The notes below the pieces were generated by a model, which did no database searches, was not told the origin of the DNA, and saw nothing but the letters and a program-made list of their open reading frames with translations. This document shows positions 23,908-33,289 of a stretch of 64,000 nucleotides of DNA, piece by piece. The stretch comes from Conus ventricosus (taxonomy: Eukaryota > Mollusca > Gastropoda > Neogastropoda > Conidae). Position numbers and translations under genes: made by a program. The stretch is taken from NCBI GenBank assembly GCA_018398815.1, contig CM031595.1, forward strand, positions 141,049,614 to 141,113,613. Reading direction: 5' to 3'. How positions within the stretch are numbered: position 1 is the first letter of the stretch; every line of letters starts with the position of its first letter.

Positions 23908-24957
23908 GAATATTTTTGACCGATGAGCAATAGAAACAAGTGCTTCCTTTGATTTAAGACGACGCAAATAAAGAACAAAAGTTGGCACACAAAAAAAGAA
24001 ACAAACAAAATTCTTGTAAACCGGGAAGCTGCAAGTTTTTAAGATAAGAGGCGAGATCAAAGCAGATCTTCAGTGCATTGGAAGTCCATGGAGAATTGTG
24101 TAGAATTTTTTTTAACAAATCACAAACGACTCCAAGATCAGTGTCTGATTGTTCAAACGAGGAAGAATAGGGAATCCCAAGGATGGAATTAATTAGAAGT
24201 TCTCATCAAATTTCTTTCAAAACTTCGGATCAAAGTAACAATCATAAGCAGGGTTTTTAGGGTCAGAGTACAGGTTTAAGCAATAGTTCAGAGTAGGTTT
24301 TATGGTATCGGCTAAACAGGGAAAACAAAACAAAACAAAACAAAACCAAAACAACAGACTTTAGGTAGGGCTGTCTTTATTTGTCGCTGGAAGATTTCCT
24401 ATCATGACCCTTTATACATTATTTGCAGCCATCGCATACATGATTTGCTGTCCAAGGCCATCCTACAGGGTTACACCTCACAATGGAGGAAGTCCTGGAG
24501 GCACGCCGAAGGCACTAGATTGACAGATTATAGATAAGGACTGGTTGCACGATCTCTGTGTTGTTGCGCACAGCTGGAGACTGTTAGCTACGTAGATCCA
24601 GGTCAGTAGACAATGAGGGTGATGCTTAACATCCTCCTTATCGAGACCGAAAGCAAGGAAAACTGCTGGATCGACGACTGTTGTAGTTGGCGGGGATGCT
24701 GTTGGTGATGATGGTGGTAGCGGTGGTGGTGCGTGTCAACGACTGCAGGTAGGTGCATACTTGAAACAGTGCCCGGGCCTTTGTGTGTGTGTGTATGTGT
24801 TCTGCTGGTATTGCAGCTTTTATATGTCTTAATCTCTCCATTACCTGTATCTGACTGGGGTTTTTTTTCCGTCCGAGTGCATGCACATTGTGTGTGTATT
24901 TAATTGAGGGCTTGTTGTAAAGATAGTTGCAAACTTAAAGGAAAAAATACTATCCGC
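23908..24957. other. intergenic sequence without recognised gene
   Basis: Contains short open frames only, an (AAAAC)n stretch near 24322-24345 and (GT)n near 24782-24796. No mobile element is recognised. Confidence 0.4.
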
Positions 24958-25030
24958 GGAGGAAATGGACAAATTAAAGGACAAAACACGACGCATTTGG
25001 ACTTCTTTGGTCTTCTTTAGGCAAGATAGA
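24958..25030. mobile_element. diverged element R fragment
   Basis: GGACAAAACACGACGCATTT followed by GGTCTTCTTTAGGCAAGATA matches the hammerhead side of element R in degraded form. Confidence 0.5.
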
Positions 25031-25149
25031 CAACATTTAGGATAATGCAAATGAAAAACGAGCAATCACTTATCCCCTCAAATTGGGCGTAAGATGGAAG
25101 TTGTATCAAAGATGGTTGCAGGCAATGCATTTTGCCCTGTACCCTCCCT

Positions 25150-25153
25150 CCCC

Positions 25154-25201
<48 letters not shown>

Positions 25202-25262
25202 AATCCGTGTAATCTGACCGATACACATCAGTCTCTCTCTCTCTTTCTCATATATATATATA
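25150..25262. repeat. C run, (TC)n and short (TA)n
   Basis: A C run at 25150-25164 leads into (TC)n to 25198. A second TC stretch and TATATATATATA lie at 25225-25262. Confidence 0.9.
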
Positions 25263-25489
25263 GTGATGAAAAAGATGCAGTCAGCACCGCCCACGGAGTT
25301 CATTTTCAAGCTTTCGCCAAAAGGCTTCTTCGGGAACCGATGCAACTACATCTCCTTAGCAGCGATGACATCAATACTATTGACGTCATAGTAGACTACA
25401 TCAATTTTAAAAACGACGTCACATTTTCTTTTTTCTTTTATTTTATACTGTAGTTTCACCTTTCACCACACCCTGTACCCATCCCTCAC

Positions 25490-26056
25490 TACATCTTGCA
25501 GAGTCCACCTTCCACAGCACCCTGCAGAGTCCACCCTCCACTGTACCCTGCAGAGTCCACCATTCACTGCACCATGCAGAGTCCACCTTCCACTGCACAT
25601 GTGAGTCCACCCTTCACTGCATACTGCGCGCCTTGGCTTAAGGCTGTGTCAGACCAATGACATAGGCCAGAACACCAAGGCTACATCAAAATGTTGTTAT
25701 GCTCTGCATAGTTATGTGGGATTGTCTTCAGTCGTGACAAGCTCCTAGCAAACATTAAACAGTCTCCCAAATCCCCCGAAGTCGGAGTGTGGCTGCCCCT
25801 GTGGCGGGGTAATCAAAAACGGTCACACACGTAATGTTCTCATCCCCCGCTGATGCATTTGTGCCATAGTGTTCAAATACTTCGGCTGTTCGGATGATCC
25901 CTGGAGTCTTTAGCCAGGGTACGACAACAACAACAACAACACTGCATACTGCAGAGTCCACCTTTTCACTGCACCCCGAAGAGTCCACCTTCCACTGCAC
26001 CCTGAATACCCCACCTTCCACTGCACTCTATAGAGTCCACCTATCACTGTACCATT
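25490..26056. repeat. 26-bp minisatellite interrupted by a 310-bp block
   Basis: Unit CAGAGTCCACCTTCCACTGC plus ACCCTG repeats about five times in 25494-25626 and about four times in 25940-26056. The right part abuts the 3' end of the Penelope-like coding region at 26044. Confidence 0.85.
25627..25939. mobile_element. SINE/MITE-like insert within the 26-bp minisatellite
   Basis: The block contains GGCTGCCCCTGTGGCGGGG and AAAACGGTCACACACGTAA, which resemble a short repeat I associate with gastropod genomes. It ends in (AAC)n at 25924-25941, a typical SINE tail. No flanking duplication can be shown, because both flanks are repeats. Confidence 0.45.
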
Positions 26057-27446
26057 CTAATACAGAATCCTGTTTCTGATTCTGTGCATGCTGTTAAGTT
26101 CTGTACGGGAGTTGAGACCCTTAAAGACAGTCCCCAGTCTAGGAGTTTGTCTTCAGATGCAACTTGTTTCGATGGGATGGATGGAAAGAAAGGGCAGAGC
26201 CTTATCTTCAGGGTGCTCAGTCTGGGCGAGGTGTCTGGCAACCCCACATCGCTGTGCCATTTCTTGTTGCAGTCTGATTTGTGATTGGCCCACCTTCTTT
26301 TGAGGTCCTTGGTGGACCCAACATACATGAGTCTGGGTGGTTCTGACATCTGATGACGTAGATGGTATTTTTTGTCGAACAGGTGAGATGCTGTCTGATG
26401 GGCCAGTAGCGCCCATCCCATGGGCTTCTTAGTCCAAACAGGTCACTGGAATGTGCACAAAGGTCACATCGGCGGGCACAGCATACAAAAAATCCAGGCT
26501 GTTCATGGGTCCAATGGAGAGGATGGCGACGTGGTACTGTAGGTTTGTACATTTCTGCCAAGTTGCGTCTTCTCCTATCAGCACCAATGAGCATTTCTTC
26601 AGGGAAAATGGCCCTGTTTTGGGGATTGGAATACATGATGTGTAAATTTTGTTTAATAATTTCTCTTTTAGATGGTAACCTTGGGTCATACTGAGTGACC
26701 CAAGCCAATTTCTTGGGTTTGGGTTGTCTCTCTTGCTTGATGAGAATTCCTCGGTCTCTGTTAGCTCCCCTTTTGAGTTGTTCAAGTGCTGCCTCAAATT
26801 TCCAACCAGCGATTGTAAAATACGTGGCATACTCTCTGAGTCTCTCTGGCAGTCTATCATCTTCGCTGCATAACATTCTCAGTCTTTATGACACCATCAA
26901 CTATTGAAAGTTTCATATCCAGATATTCTAACCTGTCTGTCAAATTTTACTGTCCACTTAATATTTGGCGGATTCAGTTCATCCAGGTGTTTGCAGAATG
27001 ATTCACGGTCCTCGCTGTTGGAAGAATGGTGATACCATCATCTCGATACCTGCTCCAGTCTAGGCATTTAAGCTCTTTGCTCCGTTCAGGTTCAGCCAGA
27101 GAGGAAAGCAAAGGGACTGAGCAATCCTGCATGAGTTTATTATCTAAGCTGCCCATGAAGACATCAACAAAGTCACAAGCATGGCTGGGTCCCATTGCAG
27201 TACCATGGTTTGGTTGGCGAAGACAGTCTTTCCCTCTCCATCTGTGTAGGCTGAGCAATTGTTATCGAGGGCAATTTTTAAATCCTCAGCAATGCAACTT
27301 TCAGGTACCTGCAAAGGTGAGGGATTCTCTCTCAGAGCTTCTTTAACAGCGGGAATACCCATGTTGTTGTCCACATTGGGGAAAAGGGCTACCACGTCAC
27401 AGACAGCAAATGTGGCTGTCGGGGGCAGGGGAGTGGAGATGATCAA
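26044..27446 (-). pseudogene. Penelope-like element A: reverse transcriptase plus GIY-YIG endonuclease (broken)
   Basis: On the minus strand the reverse transcriptase palm begins near 27400 with CDVVALFPNVD. It continues after a frameshift with GTAMGPSHACDFVDVFMG (about 27190) and the catalytic RYRDDG (about 27045). The fingers and palm upstream of 27446 are missing. A connecting region (26876-26430) leads to the GIY-YIG endonuclease: zinc-like CDLC, then TKNTIYVIRC and, after a frameshift near 26350, MYVGSTKDLKRRWANHKSDC. This endonuclease nicks the target that primes reverse transcription. At least three frame breaks exclude function. The 3' end runs straight into the 26-bp minisatellite. 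Confidence 0.83.
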
Positions 27447-27540
27447 CGCATGCCGACATAGACGAAATGTCTACCCTATGAAGAACAAAAAAACAGAACA
27501 GGAAACAGAATGTATTTGTAGTGTGTCTTATTAGGGATAA
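27424..27540 (+). pseudogene. C-terminal tail of a Penelope-like element on the plus strand
   Basis: VEMINACRHRRNVYPMKN on the plus strand matches the end of the minus-strand element C (VEMISACRHR near 28470-28500), so this is the last 20-30 codons of a related element in opposite orientation. It is fused tail-out to the 5'-truncated element A at about 27430-27446. Confidence 0.65.
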
Positions 27541-27546
27541 TGATTT

Positions 27547-27567
27547 ACCTCATTGTTTCATTACTTA

Positions 27568-27616
<49 letters not shown>

Positions 27617-27619
27617 ATA

Positions 27620-27663
<44 letters not shown>

Positions 27664-27691
27664 TATATATAAGTAATGAAACAATGAGGTA
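27547..27691. repeat. inverted repeat enclosing (TC)n-(TA)n
   Basis: ACCTCATTGTTTCATTACTT at 27547-27566 is the perfect reverse complement of 27672-27691. Between them are (TC)n (about 27569-27608) and (TA)n (about 27609-27671). This looks like the junction of two oppositely oriented element termini. Confidence 0.85.
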
Positions 27692-27708
27692 ACAACAAAT
27701 CTGCTATT

Positions 27709-27743
27709 GATCCAAAATATTTCGGCTACTTAGCCTTCTTCAG
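27709..27743 (-). ncRNA. hammerhead-ribozyme-like core at a Penelope-like terminus (site 1)
   Basis: The minus strand reads CTGAAGA, a GGCT/AGCC stem II with short loop, GAAAT, a small loop, then ATC. This is the order of the hammerhead core (CUGANGA, stem II, GAAA, stem III, NUH). Stem I is not clearly closed, so cleavage activity is uncertain. Hammerheads of this minimal kind are known from Penelope-like elements. Confidence 0.55.
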
Positions 27744-27854
27744 CAGGAGTTCTTCGTTTGTAAACAAACGCAACGTCATTATGTCTTTTCGATTAGTTTT
27801 ACGTCAATTGATGACGTCATTGTGTTCCTTGTCACATCAAAACATTGAGCCCAC

Positions 27855-28235
27855 GTGGTGCCAGAGATTTTAGCTTGAAGATCCAGAATCGTTCACGCTG
27901 TTTTCGTCTGTCGTATTGTTTGTGTGAATCCTTTCTAACGGGAATGCACCGAGGTTCTGCAGTGTGTGTTCGGTTCGTTAAAGTGTTGAGCGACTAGCGT
28001 GTTGTATTTTTTGTGATGTTTGATCTGTGTAGGTAGAACCTCATCTTCAGAGTGTTCTTACTTTCCCCGACATTCTGTGTGTGTTGCATGTGTTGCAGAA
28101 GAGATGTAGATGATGTTGGAGCTGTTGCATGTGAGTCTGTGTCTTATGTGGAATGTTTCTTTTGTTTGCTGGTTTTGGAATGTGTTGTCTCTACAAGGTG
28201 TTCCTGGCAGGTAATGCATTGTGAACTCAGGGCTG
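27855..28235 (-). pseudogene. Penelope-like element B: GIY-YIG endonuclease C-terminus (broken)
   Basis: The minus strand from 28235 gives a zinc-like and GIY-YIG entry segment (RHRLTCNSSNIIYI near 28110). After a frameshift it gives a KMRFYLHRSNI-type helix near 28020 and the conserved end ERFWIFKLKSLAPRGLN near 27860-27910. The reverse transcriptase part is absent: upstream the copy stops at (TA)n (28239-28292). Downstream lie its 3' UTR and the hammerhead-like terminus at 27709-27743. It belongs to a different lineage from elements A and C, judging by the C-terminus. Confidence 0.75.
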
Positions 28236-28238
<3 letters not shown>

Positions 28239-28270
<32 letters not shown>

Positions 28271-28300
28271 TATATATATAAATATATAATATATAATATA
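28239..28300. repeat. (TA)n microsatellite
   Basis: An interrupted TA repeat at the 5' break of element B. Confidence 0.9.
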
Positions 28301-28464
28301 ATATTGAGTCTCCAAACTACAGCGTTGTTTCAAGCTTTAGATGACGTAATTTAATCAGATGACGTATTTTATCAGGTGACGCGGTTTATTGGCTATCTTG
28401 TATATAATGTGTGTGTGTGTGATAGGATCTTTCTGTGTGTCATTTATGTTACGTTTTGCTAGGA

Positions 28465-29760
28465 GGAACTTTCGTCTAGTCTATGTCGGCATGCACTGAT
28501 CATCTCCACTCTTCAGTTCAAAGTTGCCATGGCTGGTTTGCAGAGTATGAAGTACTTCTCTGTTGTGCACAACTTGCATCTTTTGCTGGAGGAGGAGTAC
28601 GACCTGGCTCTTAGGACTAATCTTCCAGGAAATGTCGTAGTCAATATTGTTTCTTTTAGTGTCCATATGTGTTTACTTAATTCTGTCTGGTTTTTGTACC
28701 TTTCTTGTTTGAATGATTGTTTATGGTTTGCGTATCTGGTTTTGAATGTTGTTTCTGTCATTCCAATGTAGGTTTCTGTTTTCTGCGTGTTTTTCTCCGT
28801 GACAGTTGCTTGGTATACAATGTTCTGGCTTTGGCAGTTATTTTGAAGTGGACATTCATCTTTTTCTCCGGCAGTTGCAGTTGCTTTCTTGATTTGTGCT
28901 GTTCCTTTTTTTCCTGGTGGAGTTTTTGTCTTGTTGTTGCTTTCTATGGTCTGCTTGATGTTTGGCATGCATGAATAGGACAACTTTACGGTGTTGCGGT
29001 TGAAGATTTTGTGTAGTTTGTGGTTTTGGGGAATGATTCTTCTACTATCTTGAAGAATTCTTTACCAACATTGGTTTTGACGGTTCATTCGAATGGTGGG
29101 TTGAACCATATGATGTCTCTTTTCCTTCCTCTGGGTTTTGTTGTTGTTGTTGTTGTTGTTTTTTGTTTCCTGTTCTGTTTTTTGTTCTTCATAGGATAGT
29201 TTGTGGTTGTGTACGCTGTTTTTTAGGGCTTGTTGGTATTCGTTTGCTGCTTCATTGAATACTGTCTTTGTAGCGGACATATTTTGCTTTACTGAGTGAT
29301 GGTGGGTGGTTGTTCTTTATGTTGACGTAGAGTGGTACGTCGTTTGTTTTTTTGAACGGTTTGAATGTGTTTTCCTTTAGATCGAGGGTGATGTCGAGGT
29401 AGTTGACGACTTTCTTGTTTGCTTCTATGGTGATTTGCATGTTGTGCTTTTTGAATGTTTTGCACATATTCTTTTTGATTGTCTCCACTTCTCTGGGTGA
29501 TTTGTTCAGGGCTGCTAGCCCATCATCTCGGTACAATCCAATGTTGTTTCCATGCTCTGTTTGGAGATCAGACAGGAGGAAGAGTCCCACTAGTTCACAC
29601 GTTTCTGCCCCATCGTAGGAACCCACGGTTACGTCAAAGTTGTTTGTGGTTTTTTGTGATGTTTTCATCCACGTTTCATCTTTAGTGAATATGAGGGATT
29701 TTTTGGTGTGTCTTATTACTTCCATCTCTTGTTCAGTTATTGTTGTTGTTTTTGAGGCGA
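28465..29760 (-). pseudogene. Penelope-like element C: reverse transcriptase plus GIY-YIG endonuclease (broken)
   Basis: The minus strand from about 29760 encodes the reverse transcriptase second half: FDVTVGSYDGAETCELVG (about 29620), the catalytic GLYRDDGLA (about 29530) and VNYLDITLDL. Element-typical linker sequence follows (MSATKTVFNEAANEYQQALK at 29280, then NPP/RNTVKLSYSCMPN after frame breaks near 29000). The GIY-YIG endonuclease is open at 28983-28513: CPLQNNCQSQNIVYQATV, TYIGMTETTFKTRYANHK, SKHIW and KYFILC. One stop near 28525 precedes the usual C-terminus VEMISACRHR. The 5' third is missing and replaced by (TA)n at 29765-29782. Confidence 0.86.
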
Positions 29761-29764
29761 ATTT

Positions 29765-29853
29765 GATATATATATATATATAGACAAAATGAAAAACACA
29801 ACAAGCTGGATTTAGTTTCCAAATATTTCGAGGCCTTGCGACCTCTTCCTCAG
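29765..29853 (-). ncRNA. (TA)n plus hammerhead-like core (site 2)
   Basis: After TATATATA (29765-29782) the minus strand at 29817-29853 shows CTGAGGA, a six-pair stem II (GAGGTC/GGCCTC) with GCAA loop, then GAAAT. The final NUH element is not obvious, so it may be decayed. It is placed like site 1 beside (TA)n. Confidence 0.5.
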
Positions 29854-29869
29854 TAGGACCTTTAATGAC

Positions 29870-31845
29870 AAAAGTTATCCTCCCATGCAGATTAATACGT
29901 CACAGATAAAACTACGTCATAGGTTAAGAGACCAAAAAAAAAAAAAAAATCACAGGCCGTGTTACACAAGGAAAACGTTTCAACTGAGCAAAAAACTAAA
30001 GAAAACAAGAATACGACAGAACTTGGATCCAATTGATCACTCTCTGTCTAGACTGTCACAGTGGTGGGGCTGCGACGGTTCAGCCTGCTCTCCCGGGCAC
30101 AGCAACACGCGCACCCGATCCAGCAACTCACAGGAGGGGTAAAAATTAAACGATAAATCAATTTATTAACGAATGGAAATGTGTATGATGTGTATGACAA
30201 TGTCCATCCGCATATAGTCCCTTTTTCTAGGGAAATTCCAAAGTACAAAGCAGTCACTTATCTTTACATATAGTCCCTTTCTTTAGGGAAATTCCAAAGT
30301 ACAAAGCAGTCATTTATCTTTACACTTTCTTCAGTGGTGGAAGAGTCTCAGTGATGCCAGGGCTTATTGGTCACACATCAGGGCTACTGTCGTTCACAAG
30401 TCCTCAAGCGCGCAGAATTTTCATTAGCACGTTGCACAGGGATGTGATGAACAGGATCGATTTTGCACGATGAGAGGTGATGTGATGAGGGGTGTGAAGA
30501 AGCTCCAATAAGCGAGGAATAATGATGAGAAGAAGACACCTGAAACGGGAGCGACCTGTGCGAGACTTCCATCAAGTATAGATCTCGGATGCCCAAACGC
30601 GGTAAAAGTGTGTTCGTATATTATGAACATGACAACAGTGATACAATACAAACACCGATGACCACATCCTAATGTGTATACAAATGTATGCGCATGTCTA
30701 ACTGGGCACAGTGATAACAAAATATGGATAATGGGATGACACACATAATGATTAATGTCATCCGCGCCCCTCCAGGGCGTGCGCGATCCCCCTGCAATTG
30801 AATCGCAATTAAAACATGAAGATAACCACTGAAGTAAGTAGCGCTATGCAATAATCCACGTCATACATTCATAATGTGATATCGATATAATTACTGATAG
30901 CATCATGGATCCGCAGGTAAATCGTGCGACATACTTCGCACTAACTATACGCACCTCGATACAGCACTCCTCGAACTATAAACGATCTTCGACCTTCTTT
31001 TTTTCGATAATCGAAATACAGAAGCTTAAATCAATCTCTTACTGATAACTGTGTGTAGCGCCTGCTGGATCTAGGCCGTTGCGCACGTCCTGGACAACCT
31101 CAGGGTCACGAGACGGTCGCCCACCAGGTCCGCCCCTGCCAGCACGCCTACACTGGAACGTAGAGTTGACGTGCCGAGCCCCAGTCCTCTTCCCGATCCA
31201 CAAGTTGCAGGGGTGATGTAACACTCAAGGGATTAACGTGGTGAGGACTGGAGACTCGGCTGTGTAGCGCGATGCTGGCACTGGACTCCGACGACTGGCG
31301 GCCACCGAAGTGCAGGACCACGTAAACGTGAAATGATTGACAGTCGGGTTACAGATGATGAATGAAGGAAAGCGCTGGTGATGACTTTTTTTTTCGATGA
31401 CCTCCTGAACGGTGTTGCAGGTTATGGTCCTTACACCACTGGCCGAAACACAAGGAAGTTTGATATTCCAGGGTTGACCGAATCCTTCCAAATCACACGA
31501 TGGTGCAGCTGAATACCTAGGCCAAACGTTATAGGTTTGCCAGTCCACTACTATGTTTCCTGTAGCTGCTTTCGTGAGAATTCCAACACAGGCTTCCAGA
31601 CTTGGTCCTTCGTTAACCGCTGCCTTGCTCGATCTCCTTCTTGAACTCATGAAGTCTAGGCAACGCCACTACAAGATGGTGTCCGCAGGATCTGATTCGC
31701 CCGGTAGGCTCCTAACGGACTTATGCTAATACAGTGAATATAAAAATAATAGGTTTAATGCAGAAAAATGACCCGATAATCCAGGCGGTAAAACAAAACA
31801 ACACAAGGAAAAGAAATGCTCGCACCTTTTGGCTGTATCTAGGTA
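29870..31845. other. intergenic or unclassified repeat region
   Basis: Contains a 56-bp direct duplication at 30211-30324 (TATAGTCCCTTT...AAAGCAGTCA). No retroelement motif is seen. GC content rises near 31050-31200 and 31250-31600. Confidence 0.45.
31225..31650 (-). CDS. hypothetical open frame, 141 codons (unrecognised)
   Basis: Starts MSSRRRSSKAAVNEG and is rich in Ser and Arg at the N-terminus, with WQTYNVWPRY and CDLEGFGQPWNIKLPC in the middle. I do not recognise a family. A GTAAGG donor-like site follows VSASG near 31432, so it might be a first exon or a retroelement leader. Composition is more balanced than the repeat-derived frames nearby, which is the only support. Confidence 0.25.
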   Translation of the reverse strand: MSSRRRSSKAAVNEGPSLEACVGILTKAATGNIVVDWQTYNVWPRYSAAPSCDLEGFGQPWNIKLPCVSASGVRTITCNTVQEVIEKKSHHQRFPSFIICNPTVNHFTFTWSCTSVAASRRSPVPASRYTAESPVLTTLIP

Positions 31846-32022
31846 TAGTTGCAAAGCGAGACGACAGCAGGCGGAAATCTAAACAAATCTTAAATAAATG
31901 TTAGCGAACCGCCCAGAGAACGTGGACAAACGAGTCACAAGACAAAACACAACGCGTTTCGACCTCTCAGATCTTCTTCAGGTGAGACATAAACGAATAA
32001 AACAACGCAAAATTCACATAGC
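31846..32022. mobile_element. element R copy with best-preserved hammerhead-like core
   Basis: Includes the outer end (GTTGCAAAGCGAGACGAC...GGCGGAAATC), the TTAGCGAACCGCC block and the ribozyme-like side. The minus strand at 31940-31981 reads CTGAAGA, GATC/GGTC stem, GAAACGCGTTG, then TTTTGTC. It is followed immediately by the perfect hairpin at 32023. Confidence 0.7.
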
Positions 32023-32107
32023 TTTGATCGCTTCAGATCACTTCACAGAGTTCAGCGCAGGTTTCTTCCTTGCGCTGAACTCTGTGAAGTGATCTGAAGC
32101 GATCAAA
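32023..32107. repeat. perfect 37-bp inverted repeat (hairpin)
   Basis: Arms 32023-32059 and 32071-32107 are perfect reverse complements (TTTGATCGCTTCAGATCACT... and its mirror) around an 11-nt spacer. No mismatch in 37 bp implies recent formation or constraint. Confidence 0.92.
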
Positions 32108-32237
32108 ACTAAGTGGGTAAGGTAGTGAGGGAAGAGACGTAAATATTTCAATATGACGTAAAAATAAAACAAATTACGTACTAGAATAATACGTAACTCA
32201 ACAGACGTGTGACAGGTAGTAATTTGATGAATGAAAG

Positions 32238-32267
32238 CTCCGTGTGTGTGTGCGCGCGCGTGCGTGC

Positions 32268-32302
<35 letters not shown>

Positions 32303-32364
32303 TGCATGTATGTGCGTGTGTGTGTGTGTTTGTGCGCCCGAGCGTGCGAGCACGAGCGTATGCG

Positions 32365-32396
<32 letters not shown>
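32238..32396. repeat. (GT)n/(GC) compound microsatellite
   Basis: GT repeats with GCGC and ACGTGCATG interruptions. The valine/cysteine-rich frames here are artefacts. Confidence 0.93.
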
Positions 32397-32398
<2 letters not shown>

Positions 32399-32461
32399 CG
32401 CGTAGTCTTCAATTTAAAGTCTATTCACGTTATGTGGTCTGGACACACAAAATAGAACGCA

Positions 32462-33235
32462 GCAGGACAAATGACGGTGAAAACATTTTGTTTCAGAGAA
32501 CTATTCAGGCTCTGCTGCAAAATGACGGAGAAAACATGTTGTTACAGGAGAAGTATCTACGATCCACAACAAATGATGGCGAAAACATGTTGTTATAGGA
32601 AAAATAATCCGAATCCACAACAAATGACAGCGAAAACGTGTTCTTGCATGAGAAGTATCCAGGCTCCACAACAAATGATGGAGAAAACATGTTGTTACAG
32701 GAGGAGTGTTCAGAATCCACAGCAAATGATGGCAAAAACATGTTGCTACAGAAGTATCCGGTTCCACAACAACATGATGGTGAAGACATGTCGTTACAGG
32801 AAAAGTATCCAGGCTCCACAACAAAATGATGGCGACGACGTTTTGTTACAGGAGAAGTATTCACGTTCCACAACAAAATGTTGGTGAAAACATGCTGTTA
32901 CAGAAGAAGTATTTGGGCTCCACAACAAAATGATGGCGAAAACAATTGTTATGGAAGAATTATTCGGGCTCCACTACAATGATGATGAGAACATGTTGTT
33001 ACAGGAGAAGTATTCAGGCTCTACAAGAACTGTTGGCGACAATATGTTGTTACAGGAAAAGTATTCGGGCTCCAGAACAAATGATGGCGAAAACATGTTG
33101 TTACAGGAGGTTCTGTAACAAATAATGGTGAAAACCTGTTTTTGCAAACACGTATTCAGGCTCTGCAACAAATCGATGGTGGAAACATGTTGGTACAGGA
33201 GAAATAGTCAGGATCTGCAAAGTACTCTCGCTCCA
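32462..33235. repeat. 51-bp minisatellite, about 15 units
   Basis: Unit of about 51 bp containing CCACAACAAATGATGGCGAA and AACATGTTGTTACAGGAGAA plus GTATCCAGGCT. Lengths vary from 48 to 54. Both strands remain open over several units, so peptide repeats are predicted, but the changing unit length argues against coding. It abuts the 3' end of Penelope-like element D. Confidence 0.9.
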
Positions 33236-33289
33236 CAAAAAAAGCGACGTGTTACTGTAGACTGTTCAAACCCGGTGGATGTAGTGTCT

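Noticed and set aside
32462..33235. CRISPR array
   Set aside because: Units are contiguous with no unique spacers, and the genome is eukaryotic.
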